DNA from: Kutzneria buriramensis
GTDB lineage: Bacteria; Actinomycetota; Actinomycetes; Mycobacteriales; Pseudonocardiaceae
Direction of reading: 5' to 3'
Length of the DNA stretch: 64,000 nt
NCBI RefSeq assembly: GCF_003387475.1
Contig: NZ_QUNO01000001.1
Coordinates: forward strand, 682,001 to 746,000
Part shown: positions 28,659 to 36,411 of the stretch, in pieces
Numbering within the stretch: the first letter of the stretch is position 1
Layout of the letters: each line of letters opens with the position of its first letter
Notes under the pieces: model-generated
The model's database searches: none
Told to the model about the DNA's origin: nothing
The model's input: the letters and a program-made list of their open reading frames with translations, nothing else
Made by a program: the position numbers and the translations under genes

Positions 28659-29297
28659 GTGCGCAACAGACGAGCGCTCGCGTTCCCGCTGGCCGTGATG
28701 GTGGCCGGGACGATCATTGCCGGTGCCGGGGCGGCCATGGCCGCGACAGTCGGCGACATCGGCCCGGCCGTCCACTCGGCGATCGAGCAGGCGCGGGGCA
28801 ACCCGCCGTGTGAGCGGGCAGGCCGGGGCAACCCGCCGACCTGCACCTCCACCACGCCGCCGCCCACCTGTGTCCCCCAGGGCTACCAGCGCGGCCTGCC
28901 GCCGTGCACGTCGACCACGCCGCCGTCGAGCACCACCTACACGACGACGACCACGCCGTGCACGACCACCGAGACGACGACGTCCACGACTGAGACGACG
29001 ACGTCCACCACCGAGACGACGACGTCGACGACGGAGACCACCACGTCGACCACGGAGTCGACGACCACCACCGGGTCGACCACCACCACGACCCCGGTCA
29101 CGACCACCAGCACGACCCCGTCGTCCTCGACGACGACCACTACGCCGGTCGTGTCGACCACCGCGCCGGGCACGCAGCAGCTGGCCTACACCGGCACCAA
29201 CGGCGACATGGGCCTGCTGATCGGTCTCGGCCTGCTGCTCGTCGTGGGCGGCGGCCTGATGCTGCTGGTCCGCCGGACGCCGTCGGTCCGCAAGTGA
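28659..29297 (+). CDS. Thr-rich cell-wall anchored protein with LAxTG (sortase E type) signal
   Basis: 212 residues, GTG start with GGAAGG upstream. Signal peptide about 1-29. A short Cys-containing region (four Cys between residues 50 and 90) is followed by a Thr/Ser stalk (about 85-165) with four TETTTST heptads. The C-terminus has LAYTG (about residues 175-179), a hydrophobic helix and RR(T)PSVRK, a canonical sorting signal. LAxTG is recognised by class E sortases of high-GC Gram-positives. The stalk may be O-glycosylated. The ligand or function of the Cys region is unknown. A terminator follows. Confidence 0.85.
   Translation: MRNRRALAFPLAVMVAGTIIAGAGAAMAATVGDIGPAVHSAIEQARGNPPCERAGRGNPPTCTSTTPPPTCVPQGYQRGLPPCTSTTPPSSTTYTTTTTPCTTTETTTSTTETTTSTTETTTSTTETTTSTTESTTTTGSTTTTTPVTTTSTTPSSSTTTTTPVVSTTAPGTQQLAYTGTNGDMGLLIGLGLLLVVGGGLMLLVRRTPSVRK
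28968..29072 (+). repeat. 21-bp tandem repeat encoding TETTTST heptads
   Basis: Four consecutive 21-bp units (28968-29051) plus a degenerate fifth. Differences between units are mostly at third codon positions, indicating old duplication under protein-level selection. Copy number could vary between strains by slippage. Confidence 0.8.
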
Positions 29298-29302
29298 GCT
29301 GT

Positions 29303-29333
29303 GCGGGCGCCCCGCCCCGCCCGGGGCGCCCGC
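29303..29333 (+). terminator. GC-rich hairpin after the sortase substrate gene
   Basis: An 11-bp stem (29303-29313 with 29323-29333, 9-nt loop), all G+C and without a U-run, begins 5 nt after the stop. Such hairpins commonly end transcripts in actinobacteria. Confidence 0.7.
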
Positions 29334-29507
29334 GAAGTACGGCACACGTCACAGTCGCGGTGAATCGGCCGCCGGATCACCGGATCGGGGTGCCCGAGGA
29401 CCATCGGCGCAGGTCATGATCTTGTGGGACCCGACGCCGGGGGTGATCGCGCGCGCGGTTATCCTCGCTCCTCGTGATGGACCGCACAGTCCCCGGAACG
29501 GGTGGGG

Positions 29508-29534
29508 TTGACACGTTCGGTAGTTTTCCGAACG
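29508..29534 (+). promoter_or_regulatory. -35-like TTGACA with overlapping inverted repeat
   Basis: TTGACA at 29508-29513 is followed by CGTTCGG (29514-29520), a 7-nt spacer and CCGAACG (29528-29534). The symmetry overlies the expected promoter spacer of the small membrane protein gene, so a regulator may bind here. Confidence 0.4.
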
Positions 29535-29590
29535 ACAGCCTCCGTCGCGTTCACTCTTCTGGGGCGACCTCACTGTCGGGAGACGCCGCT

Positions 29591-29914
29591 TTGCGTAACC
29601 GAGTTCGGCACCTGACGCGCATCACCCTGACTGCCGCCTGCCTGCTGCCGGCCACCGTGCTGGCCACCGCCGGCGCCGCGTTCGCGGACACCGAGGCCCC
29701 GGTCGAGAGCAAGGTCCCGGTCACCCTGGACGGCTTCGTCCTGATCGCCATCCTGGTCGGCTTCGGCGGCCTCGTCGCCGGCCTGCTGCGCCACCGCCAC
29801 CGCCTGGCCCGCGAGGCCAAGGCCGCCGCTCAGGCCGCCAAGACGGTCGTCGAGGAGAGCGCCGCCGCCGTGACGCCCACGCCGGCCCCGCTGCCCACCG
29901 CCAGCCAGATCTGA
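29591..29914 (+). CDS. Small secreted/membrane protein of unknown function
   Basis: 107 residues from a TTG at 29591 (GGGAG 8-9 nt upstream). An upstream ATG at 29474 would span the promoter-like region and is disfavoured. A signal-peptide-like segment (about 8-28, ending AFA), a second hydrophobic helix (about 41-61) and an Ala/Lys-rich helical tail ending in TPTPAPLPTASQI are seen. Family not recognised. Confidence 0.6.
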   Translation: MRNRVRHLTRITLTAACLLPATVLATAGAAFADTEAPVESKVPVTLDGFVLIAILVGFGGLVAGLLRHRHRLAREAKAAAQAAKTVVEESAAAVTPTPAPLPTASQI

Positions 29915-29966
29915 GCGAGTAGTTCCACCCTCTGCAACCGTCCACACGCACCGTTACCGTTGTCGG

Positions 29967-30986
29967 GTGGCGGACAAGGAATCCCTACCGACCCGGTTGC
30001 GCAATCGCTACGCGTGGCTCGACCACCTGGTGCGCGCCGGGACGCGGTACACCGAGCGGTACGGCGACCACTACGCCGCCGCGATCACGTACTACAGCGT
30101 GCTGTCGCTGATTCCGCTGCTGATGCTCGGCTTCTCCATCGCCGGCTTCGTGCTGGCCGGCAACATGGACCTGCTCGGCCAGCTCCGCGCCGGCATCGCC
30201 ACCGCCGTGCCCGGGGCGCTCGGCGACCAGGTCAACACGATCATCGACAAGCTGATCGACTCCCGTGGCTCGGTCGGGGTCTTCGGTCTGCTCGCGGCGC
30301 TCTACTCCGGCCTCGGCTGGATGACCAGCCTGCGCGACGCCGTGACGGCCCAGTGGACGCGTGAGCGCCCGCAACTGCCGTACCTGAAGAAGGCGGCCAA
30401 GGACCTGCTCACGCTGATCGGGCTCGGCCTGGCGCTGGTGGTCTCGTACGGCATCACCGCGGCCGGCTCCGGGCTCGGTGGGCTGGCGCTGGAGTGGCTC
30501 GGGCTGCGGGACACCGCCTGGGCCGAGTTCCTGCTCTCGGTGGCCACGATCATCCTGGGCCTGGCCGCGAACTGGCTGGTGTTCCTGTGGGTGCTGTCCA
30601 GCCTGCCGCGCTTCCACGTCGGCTGGCGCAGCGCCATGCGCGGCGCGATCGCCGGCGCCGTCGGCTTCGAGATCCTCAAGCAGACCGGCAACATCTACCT
30701 GCAGATCATCAAGAACTCGCCGTCCGGCTCGGTCTTCGGCACCCTGCTCGGCCTGCTGGTGTTCGTGAACCTGGTGTCGCGGTTCCTGGTGTTCATCACG
30801 GCGTGGACGGCCACCGCCCGGGAGAACATGGCCCGCTCGGCAGACCCGGCGCCGCTGCCGGAGCCGGTCGTCATCCGGCATTCGGTGCAGGTGGCCGGGC
30901 GGCCCGACGCAACCCTCACCGCCGGCCTGCTCAGCGCCGGCGCCCTCATCGGCGTGACGCTGACCAGGCTGCTGCGGCGTCGTTAG
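29967..30986 (+). CDS. YihY/BrkB-family (YhjD-type) inner membrane protein
   Basis: 339 residues, GTG start. Six hydrophobic helices; family motifs include the N-terminal RYGDHYAAAITYYSVLSLIPLLM and WRSAMRGAIAGAVGFEILKQTGNIYL. The family was once mis-annotated as RNase BN; YhjD members are proposed lipid or other transporters, without settled function. Its 3' end overlaps the carboxypeptidase gene by 4 nt, convergent. Confidence 0.88.
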   Translation: MADKESLPTRLRNRYAWLDHLVRAGTRYTERYGDHYAAAITYYSVLSLIPLLMLGFSIAGFVLAGNMDLLGQLRAGIATAVPGALGDQVNTIIDKLIDSRGSVGVFGLLAALYSGLGWMTSLRDAVTAQWTRERPQLPYLKKAAKDLLTLIGLGLALVVSYGITAAGSGLGGLALEWLGLRDTAWAEFLLSVATIILGLAANWLVFLWVLSSLPRFHVGWRSAMRGAIAGAVGFEILKQTGNIYLQIIKNSPSGSVFGTLLGLLVFVNLVSRFLVFITAWTATARENMARSADPAPLPEPVVIRHSVQVAGRPDATLTAGLLSAGALIGVTLTRLLRRR

Positions 30987-32308
30987 TGGTTCTGAGCCGC
31001 CAGACGGCGGGCTCGGGCGGCACGGGCGCGCCGCTTGCGCAGGTACATCACCAGTGCGGCCAGCACCACCAGCACGGCCAGCGCCGTCAGCGGCATGCCG
31101 ACGTTGCCGAACGCCTCGTACATCGGGCTCTGGTCGGCGGCCGTCTGCACGGAACTCGCGTCGCTGGTGTCGGTCGTGGACTTGGCCGGGGTCGACGACA
31201 CCGACGGCTTCACCGGCGGCGCCTGGTCGACCAGCGCGCCGACCGCGTGCGTGTTCGCCGCGCTCAGCGTGAAGCCGTAGTCCAGCAGCTTCGAGCTCTG
31301 CCGGTACATCGGGTAGTCGTCCTGCTCGCCGCGCAGCAGCACAGTCACCAGCCGGTGCCCGTCCTTGGCCGCCGCCGACAGGTTCGTCCAGTGCGCGTCG
31401 GTGGTGTTGCTGCTGATGCCGGTGATCGCGCCGGCGTAACTGGTCAGCAGCGAGTCCGAGTTGTGCACGCTGACGCCGCCCAGCGACACCGACTTCACGC
31501 CGGCGGCCTCGGCGAAGGCCGGCATCTGCATGGCATGCCGGTAGATCACCGCGAGGTCGTACGCCGAGGTGCTCATGCCGGGGCCGTCCAGGCCGCCCGG
31601 CGTGGCCACCCGGGTGTCCAGCGCGCCCATCTGCTTGGCCAGGCCGTTCATCAGGTCCAGCGTCTTCGGGACGCCGCCCAGGGCGCGGGCCAGCGCGTGC
31701 GGCACGTCGTTGCCCGGCTTGAGCAGCATCGCCTCGACGAGCTGGGTGACGGTGTACTTGCCGCCGGCGGGCACGCCGATCGCGGAGAAGCCCTTGGCCG
31801 CGTCCACGTCCTCCTGAGTGATCAGGACCGGCGTGCTCGGCTTGAGGTCGTTGAGCGCCACCATCGCCAGCAGCACCTTGATCAGCGACGCCGGGCGCTG
31901 GCGGGCGTGCGGGCTCTTGGCCGCGAGCACCGCGCCGGTGTCCAGGTCGGCCACCACCCAGGAGGCCGCGCTCACCTCGGCCGGCGGCGGCGGGGCCGAC
32001 TCGTCCGGCGGCAGCACGAAGCCGCACTTGCCGAGCTGGTCGCCGCCCACCGGGTCGACGGGCACCGGCAGCGGGTCCGGCGCGGTCGTGCCGGGGGCGG
32101 GCTGCTCCGAGTCGTCCTCGGCCGGCGGCGGCGCCTGCTTGTTGGTGCACTCGCTCGGCGCGCCGCTCGTGGACGTCGAGGTCGCCGTGGTGCTGGTGGT
32201 GGTCGCGATCGCCGCAGCGGCGCTGCCCGTCGCTACGAACACGGCGGTGACCATGGAGGTCAGCGCCATGACCAGGGCGGCTGCGGGCCGTCGAGCTGGG
32301 AGAGGCAC
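30983..32308 (-). CDS. D-alanyl-D-alanine carboxypeptidase-like protein (S11 family) with altered active-site motifs
   Basis: 441 residues, GTG start. Signal peptide (about 1-34), a Thr/Pro/Ser-rich linker (about 35-105), an S11 domain (about 110-370) and a C-terminal TM helix (about 405-425) with an RKRRARAARARR tail. The SxxK motif is intact (PASLIKV). The SxN motif reads PGN (LLKPGNDVPHAL) and the KTG motif reads ITG (YAGAITGISSN), so two of three catalytic motifs have lost their key residue. It may bind peptidoglycan or beta-lactams without being a normal peptidase. Confidence 0.85.
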   Translation of the reverse strand: MPLPARRPAAALVMALTSMVTAVFVATGSAAAAIATTTSTTATSTSTSGAPSECTNKQAPPPAEDDSEQPAPGTTAPDPLPVPVDPVGGDQLGKCGFVLPPDESAPPPPAEVSAASWVVADLDTGAVLAAKSPHARQRPASLIKVLLAMVALNDLKPSTPVLITQEDVDAAKGFSAIGVPAGGKYTVTQLVEAMLLKPGNDVPHALARALGGVPKTLDLMNGLAKQMGALDTRVATPGGLDGPGMSTSAYDLAVIYRHAMQMPAFAEAAGVKSVSLGGVSVHNSDSLLTSYAGAITGISSNTTDAHWTNLSAAAKDGHRLVTVLLRGEQDDYPMYRQSSKLLDYGFTLSAANTHAVGALVDQAPPVKPSVSSTPAKSTTDTSDASSVQTAADQSPMYEAFGNVGMPLTALAVLVVLAALVMYLRKRRARAARARRLAAQNH

Positions 32309-32389
32309 CCTCGCAGGCTAGTGCCTTACGCGGTGTGACCGGTCGGACCCGTGGCTTACCCGATCCCGCGCCGGGCGGATACTGCGGAC

Positions 32390-32641
32390 GTGAAGCTGAC
32401 CCGTGGCAAGTCCGTGTTCCTGCTCCTGTTCGGGCTGTGGAGCTGGTTCATCTGGGTGACGCTGGTGATCAACGTCTCGCAGGACCCGAGGGCCTTCTCC
32501 GGCGGGTCGGCCACCGCTTTCTTCTACGTGCACCTCACGCTGGCGGTGATCTCGGTGGCGTTCGGGACGATCATCGGCTGGTTCGGCGTGCGCGGGCTGC
32601 TCGCCGCCCGGGACCGCGCGGGGGCCGCTCACCCTGGGTGA
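32390..32641 (+). CDS. SCO4848-like small membrane protein
   Basis: 83 residues from GTG at 32390 (VKLTRGKSVFLLLFGLWSWFIW). Two TM helices with the conserved middle ATAFFYVHLTLAVISVAFGTIIGWFGVRGL, as in a small actinobacterial membrane family typified by SCO4848. ATG at 32351 would add an unconserved N-terminus. Function unknown; the family is often encoded next to D-Ala-D-Ala carboxypeptidase genes, as here. Confidence 0.75.
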   Translation: MKLTRGKSVFLLLFGLWSWFIWVTLVINVSQDPRAFSGGSATAFFYVHLTLAVISVAFGTIIGWFGVRGLLAARDRAGAAHPG

Positions 32642-32727
32642 GCCGGGCAGGGGGTTGCCCGCCGGCTGGCAATTGTGAACGTTCGCACGCCTGGTCGCCG
32701 GGTGCCCGAATTGCTACGTTTCGCCGG

Positions 32728-34068
32728 ATGAGACGTCTGCTGACGCTGGCGGTCGCCGCCGCTGCCTCCCTGCTCGGGTTGGCACCGGTCGCGAACGCCG
32801 CCCCTGAGCATCACTGCGACTCCACCGGCACCGCGTTCACGTACGTGGTGCTCTACCCGCCGGGCGCGCCCCGCTTCGTCGCCGAGGCCGAGCTGCGCCA
32901 CGACTGCGGCTCGCTCGTCGAGTACTACCCGGAGATCGGGGTGGCCGTGGCCACCTCGGCCAGCCCCGACTTCGCCGACCGCCTCGGCCCGAACCGGGCC
33001 TACAGCGGCCGCAAGGACGTGCCGGTCTCGGCGCTGGAATCCGTCGCCCCCGCCGACGATCTCGGCGGCCAGCAGTGGGACATGGACCTGATCAAGGCCA
33101 AGCAGGCCAACAAGGTCGACGAGGGCAGCCACCGCGTGCTGGTCGGCGTGCTGGACTCCGGCGTGGACGCCACCCACCCCGAGTTCGCCAAGGCCATCGA
33201 CCCGGCCGACTCCGCCGGCTGCGTCACCGGCAAGGCCGACCCCTCGCCCGGCGCGTGGGCCCCGACCACCATCCCGCACGGCACGCACGTCGCCGGCACC
33301 ATCGCCGCCGCCGACGACGGCAACGGTGTCACCGGCATCGCGCCGAACGTGCGGCTGGCGTCCGTGAAGGTGGTCAGCGACGACGGTTTCATCTTCCCGG
33401 AGTCGGCCGTCTGCGGCTTCATGTGGGCGGGACGGCACCACTTCACCGTCACCAACAACAGCTACTTCGTGGACCCCGGCTTCTACTTCTGCCGCAACCA
33501 GCCCGGTGACGCAGCCGCGTACGAGGCGGTCCGGCGGGCCGTGGCCTTCTCGACCGGCCGTGGGGTGCTCAACGTGGCCGCTGCCGGCAACGAGGCGATG
33601 GACATCGCCAATCCCACCAAGGACACCGTGCGTACGCATCCCGTGGACCGCACCTGCGCGACGCTGCCGGCCGGGCTGCCGGACGTCGTCTCCGTCACGG
33701 CCGTCGGCTACGCCGGCACGAAGTCGGGCTACAGCGACTGGGGCAAGGTCGACGTGACCGCCCCGGGCGGTGACCGGGCGCAGGTGCCGCCGACCGGCGC
33801 GGGGCCCGCGTGTCCGCTGTCCACGCTGCCCGGCGGTGGCTACGGCAGCATGTGCGGGACCTCGATGGCCTCACCGCACGCGGTCGGTGTGGTGGCGCTG
33901 CTGGCCAGCACGCATCCGTGGGCCTCTCCCGCGCAGCTGCGGGCCTTGCTCCGGGCCGAGGCGACACCGGTGCCGTGTCCCGCCGTCGCGACCTGTACCG
34001 GGCCGCCGGCGGACAACAGCTACTACGGGCACGGCCTCGTCAACGCGCTGGCGGCGGTCACACGGTAG
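32728..34068 (+). CDS. Secreted subtilisin-like serine protease (S8 family)
   Basis: 446 residues with a signal peptide (about 1-24, ending ANA). Following a propeptide-like region (about 30-105), the catalytic triad appears in order: Asp in GVLDSGVDATHPE, His in IPHGTHVAGTIAA, Ser in MCGTSMASPHAVG; the oxyanion Asn lies in AAAGNEAM. No C-terminal anchor, so it is probably released. A GC hairpin follows 10 nt after the stop. Confidence 0.95.
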   Translation: MRRLLTLAVAAAASLLGLAPVANAAPEHHCDSTGTAFTYVVLYPPGAPRFVAEAELRHDCGSLVEYYPEIGVAVATSASPDFADRLGPNRAYSGRKDVPVSALESVAPADDLGGQQWDMDLIKAKQANKVDEGSHRVLVGVLDSGVDATHPEFAKAIDPADSAGCVTGKADPSPGAWAPTTIPHGTHVAGTIAAADDGNGVTGIAPNVRLASVKVVSDDGFIFPESAVCGFMWAGRHHFTVTNNSYFVDPGFYFCRNQPGDAAAYEAVRRAVAFSTGRGVLNVAAAGNEAMDIANPTKDTVRTHPVDRTCATLPAGLPDVVSVTAVGYAGTKSGYSDWGKVDVTAPGGDRAQVPPTGAGPACPLSTLPGGGYGSMCGTSMASPHAVGVVALLASTHPWASPAQLRALLRAEATPVPCPAVATCTGPPADNSYYGHGLVNALAAVTR

Positions 34069-34077
34069 TGCTTTTCG

Positions 34078-34112
34078 GGTGGCCCGGCCGTCCCCGGGCG
34101 AACCGGGCCACC
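34078..34112 (+). terminator. Hairpin terminator between the subtilase and DUF397 genes
   Basis: GGTGGCCCGG (34078-34087) pairs with CCGGGCCACC (34103-34112), 15-nt loop. It lies between converging genes; no U-run. Confidence 0.65.
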
Positions 34113-34125
34113 TGACGCAAAGTCT

Positions 34126-34308
34126 TTAGAAGTCGAACTCGCCGTTACGCACGCCGGCGACGAACGCCGTCCATTCGTCCCGTGTGAACACATGAGGGGG
34201 CAGGCTCGGGTTCTTGGCGTCGCGTAGTGCGATCTCGCCGGTCGACAGGTGAGCAACTTCGACGCAGGTGCCGCTGTTGCAGAAGCTGCTCTTCGTGTAG
34301 CGTTCCAT
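34126..34308 (-). CDS. DUF397 domain protein
   Basis: 60 residues (ATG): the pattern W/Y-K-S-SxCN--CVEVA (YTKSSFCNSGTCVEVAHL), VALRDSKNP-like ALRDAKNPSLPPHVFTRDEWTAFVAGVRNGEFD is standard for DUF397. The gene follows the DUF5753 regulator by 6 nt. In Streptomyces such pairs (WhiJ-like, BldB-like) act together in developmental or antibiotic control, and some behave as toxin-antitoxin-like modules. Confidence 0.92.
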   Translation of the reverse strand: MERYTKSSFCNSGTCVEVAHLSTGEIALRDAKNPSLPPHVFTRDEWTAFVAGVRNGEFDF

Positions 34309-34314
34309 TGACGG

Positions 34315-35187
34315 TTATTCTTTCTGGTAGTTCTGTTCCATGATCTCACCAATGAGCCGTCGCGAGGATTCTTGATCTGGACAATTTGACAGCAAATTGG
34401 TGAAGATGTCGGAATAGCGGCGGACCTCGGTCTCCTGGACCGAGAGTCGATCACCGCCACTCAGTTCCTGGTAGACGGTGTCCTGATCGATCTCGTTGTG
34501 GAAGGCGAAGATCGCGTAGTCACACTGGATCCCCTGATTGTATCCTGCAGAGAATGGGAAGATCCTTAGGTCTACCCTATCGTGTCTTGCGTAGTCCAAC
34601 AAGGTGGCCAGCTGGGCCCGCATGACCGCCCGCGAGTGGACGACCCGGTGCAGCACGCCCTCGTCGACAACCGCGGTGATCTGGAGCTCGCCGAGCCGCT
34701 CGACGACGAGCTGCTGGCGCTTGGCGCGAATCTCGATGAACTGCTCGATCTCGTTCTCGGTCGCGGCCGGATAATTCTTTGAAAAGATCTCCCGAGTGTA
34801 CTCCGGGGTCTGGATGAGGCCCGGAATCGCGAATCCGGTGTACACCTTCATCTCGTCCGCCGCGGATTCCAGGGAGATGAAGTTGCCGAGGTTGGACGGC
34901 GACATGTCGGGCAGGTCCGACCACCAGCCCTGGTCCTGGCTCGCGGTGGCCAGGTTGAGCAGCCGGGTGCGCATCCGTTGGTCCCGGACCTGGTACAGGT
35001 CGAGCAGGTCGCGGACGTCGCGGAGCTTGGGCAGGCCCTGGCCGTTCTCGAGCCGGCTCACCTTGGACGGGGAGCACTCCAGGCGCTTGGCGGCGTTCAC
35101 GAGCTGCAGCCCGGCGGACTCACGGAGTCGCTTCAGCTCGTGACCGAGGCGGCGGCGCGGGATCAACGGTCCCTGAGAAGGGGGCAT
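34315..35187 (-). CDS. XRE-type regulator with DUF5753 C-terminal domain
   Basis: 290 residues. Helix-turn-helix at about 14-70 (LGHELKRLRESAGLQLVNAAKRLECSPSKVSRLENG), then the DUF5753 sensor-like domain (about 95-285; YTGFAIPGLIQTPEYTREIF, RIFPFSAG). ATG at 35187 fits AGGAGG 7 nt upstream; the GTG six bases earlier is too close to it. It is followed by its DUF397 partner. The lower GC content and ATT/AAT codons in the 34300-34600 portion differ from neighbouring genes and suggest acquisition. Confidence 0.92.
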   Translation of the reverse strand: MPPSQGPLIPRRRLGHELKRLRESAGLQLVNAAKRLECSPSKVSRLENGQGLPKLRDVRDLLDLYQVRDQRMRTRLLNLATASQDQGWWSDLPDMSPSNLGNFISLESAADEMKVYTGFAIPGLIQTPEYTREIFSKNYPAATENEIEQFIEIRAKRQQLVVERLGELQITAVVDEGVLHRVVHSRAVMRAQLATLLDYARHDRVDLRIFPFSAGYNQGIQCDYAIFAFHNEIDQDTVYQELSGGDRLSVQETEVRRYSDIFTNLLSNCPDQESSRRLIGEIMEQNYQKE

Positions 35188-35282
35188 CGACACACCTCCT
35201 GAACCACCCTGCCCGCGTAGCCGCTGGAGGCGAATGGCGACACGCTAGGCCATCGGGGTGACCTTGGCAAGCAATCCAAACA

Positions 35283-35292
35283 TGCAATTGCA
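35283..35292. promoter_or_regulatory. Palindrome in the DUF5753/membrane protein divergent promoter
   Basis: TGCAATTGCA is a perfect 10-bp palindrome in the AT-richest part of a 180-nt intergenic region between two divergent genes; a related GCATTGCGC follows. It is a plausible site for the XRE regulator. Confidence 0.4.
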
Positions 35293-35367
35293 CCGTGGCA
35301 TTGCGCTGTGCGGTTTCCTGACGCAGTCTAGCCCTGAGTCCCCCCGATCCCGAGGAGGATGAGCGAG

Positions 35368-36411
35368 ATGAGCACCACCGCGCGGTTACCTCTGGCGTTC
35401 CGCCTGCTGCACCCGTCACGGGCGCACAGAATCACCACAAAGAGTGAGTTGGTGCAGGAGTTCCACGGCCTGCGCGCCGCCACCCGGATCACCGGACGCC
35501 GGCACCGGCCGACCGCCCGGCGCGTCGACCGGGGCATGCGCCTGGGCTACACCATCGAGCGGTTGAGCCGCCGCGCCGTGGAGACCGAGTCCCGGCCGCG
35601 CCGGGTCGGCTCGCAGATGCTGACCGCGGCGCAGGCCCGGCGCCAGCTCGATCGTTCCCCGGGGCTGGTCCGGCACATCGGCAGCCGGGTCGCGGCGTAT
35701 CTGTTGATGGTGGCCGAGGCGGCGGTGCTGATCACGACCTACCCCTGGCCGGCGGTGGCCCCGCTGGTCGTGGGAGTCGGGGTGCAGGCCGGGCTCGCGG
35801 TGGGCCTGGGGCGGCAGCTGTGGCTGCGGCGGCAGACCGCGGACCACTCCGAGTGGCAGCTGCCGGTGTTGGTGCTGCTGACGTCCGCGCTGGTGATCAC
35901 CGGCGCGCTGATGGCCGTGTCGACGACGCCGCTGCTCGGCGCGGTGGTGCTGCTGACGCCGTGGATCGTGGTGCAGCAGGAGGCCTTCGCGCGGTCGATC
36001 GCCGCCCGCCGGGCCGCCGATCTCGGTCGGATCGTGCTTGCCGCGGACCGCGAACGCCGCGCGCTGCTGCGGTCCATCGACCGCAAGATCTCCTCGCTCG
36101 GCCGGCTCACGACCCGGCTGGAGCGGGACAGCGAGCGCCTCCAGTACCTGATCGACCGCTGCTACCTGGTGCCGCAGCAGGACATCCTGCTGCTGCGGGT
36201 GCTCGCCGGGGACGAGGACTGCGACCGGCTGCCGGTGGTGCGGGCGCTGCCCGACCTCACCTTCATGGCGCTGGCCATCGGCCGGCTGGAGGTCGTCACG
36301 CACGAGGCTTCCGTCTGCCGCGAGGAGGCGCACGGGGCCAGGGCGGAGACGGCGCTGTTCCCGTTCGTGCCGGAACAGCGCCATGATCCCTCCGTCGTGG
36401 TGCGGAACTAG
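35368..36411 (+). CDS. Membrane protein of unknown function with cytoplasmic coiled region
   Basis: 347 residues from ATG at 35368 (GAGGAGG 9 nt upstream; an ATG at 35359 sits directly on that site). An Arg-rich N-terminal 100 residues is followed by about four TM helices (about 108-215), then a charged helical region (SIAARRAADLGRIVLAADRERRALLRSIDRKISS) and a C-terminal cytoplasmic domain. No recognised domain. Divergent from the DUF5753 gene; its stop overlaps that of the PLP lyase by 4 nt. Confidence 0.7.
   Translation: MSTTARLPLAFRLLHPSRAHRITTKSELVQEFHGLRAATRITGRRHRPTARRVDRGMRLGYTIERLSRRAVETESRPRRVGSQMLTAAQARRQLDRSPGLVRHIGSRVAAYLLMVAEAAVLITTYPWPAVAPLVVGVGVQAGLAVGLGRQLWLRRQTADHSEWQLPVLVLLTSALVITGALMAVSTTPLLGAVVLLTPWIVVQQEAFARSIAARRAADLGRIVLAADRERRALLRSIDRKISSLGRLTTRLERDSERLQYLIDRCYLVPQQDILLLRVLAGDEDCDRLPVVRALPDLTFMALAIGRLEVVTHEASVCREEAHGARAETALFPFVPEQRHDPSVVVRN

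Noticed and set aside
28968-29072. Possible CRISPR or satellite array
   Set aside because: The 21-bp repeats are directly abutting, in frame, and encode TETTTST in a secreted Thr-rich protein.
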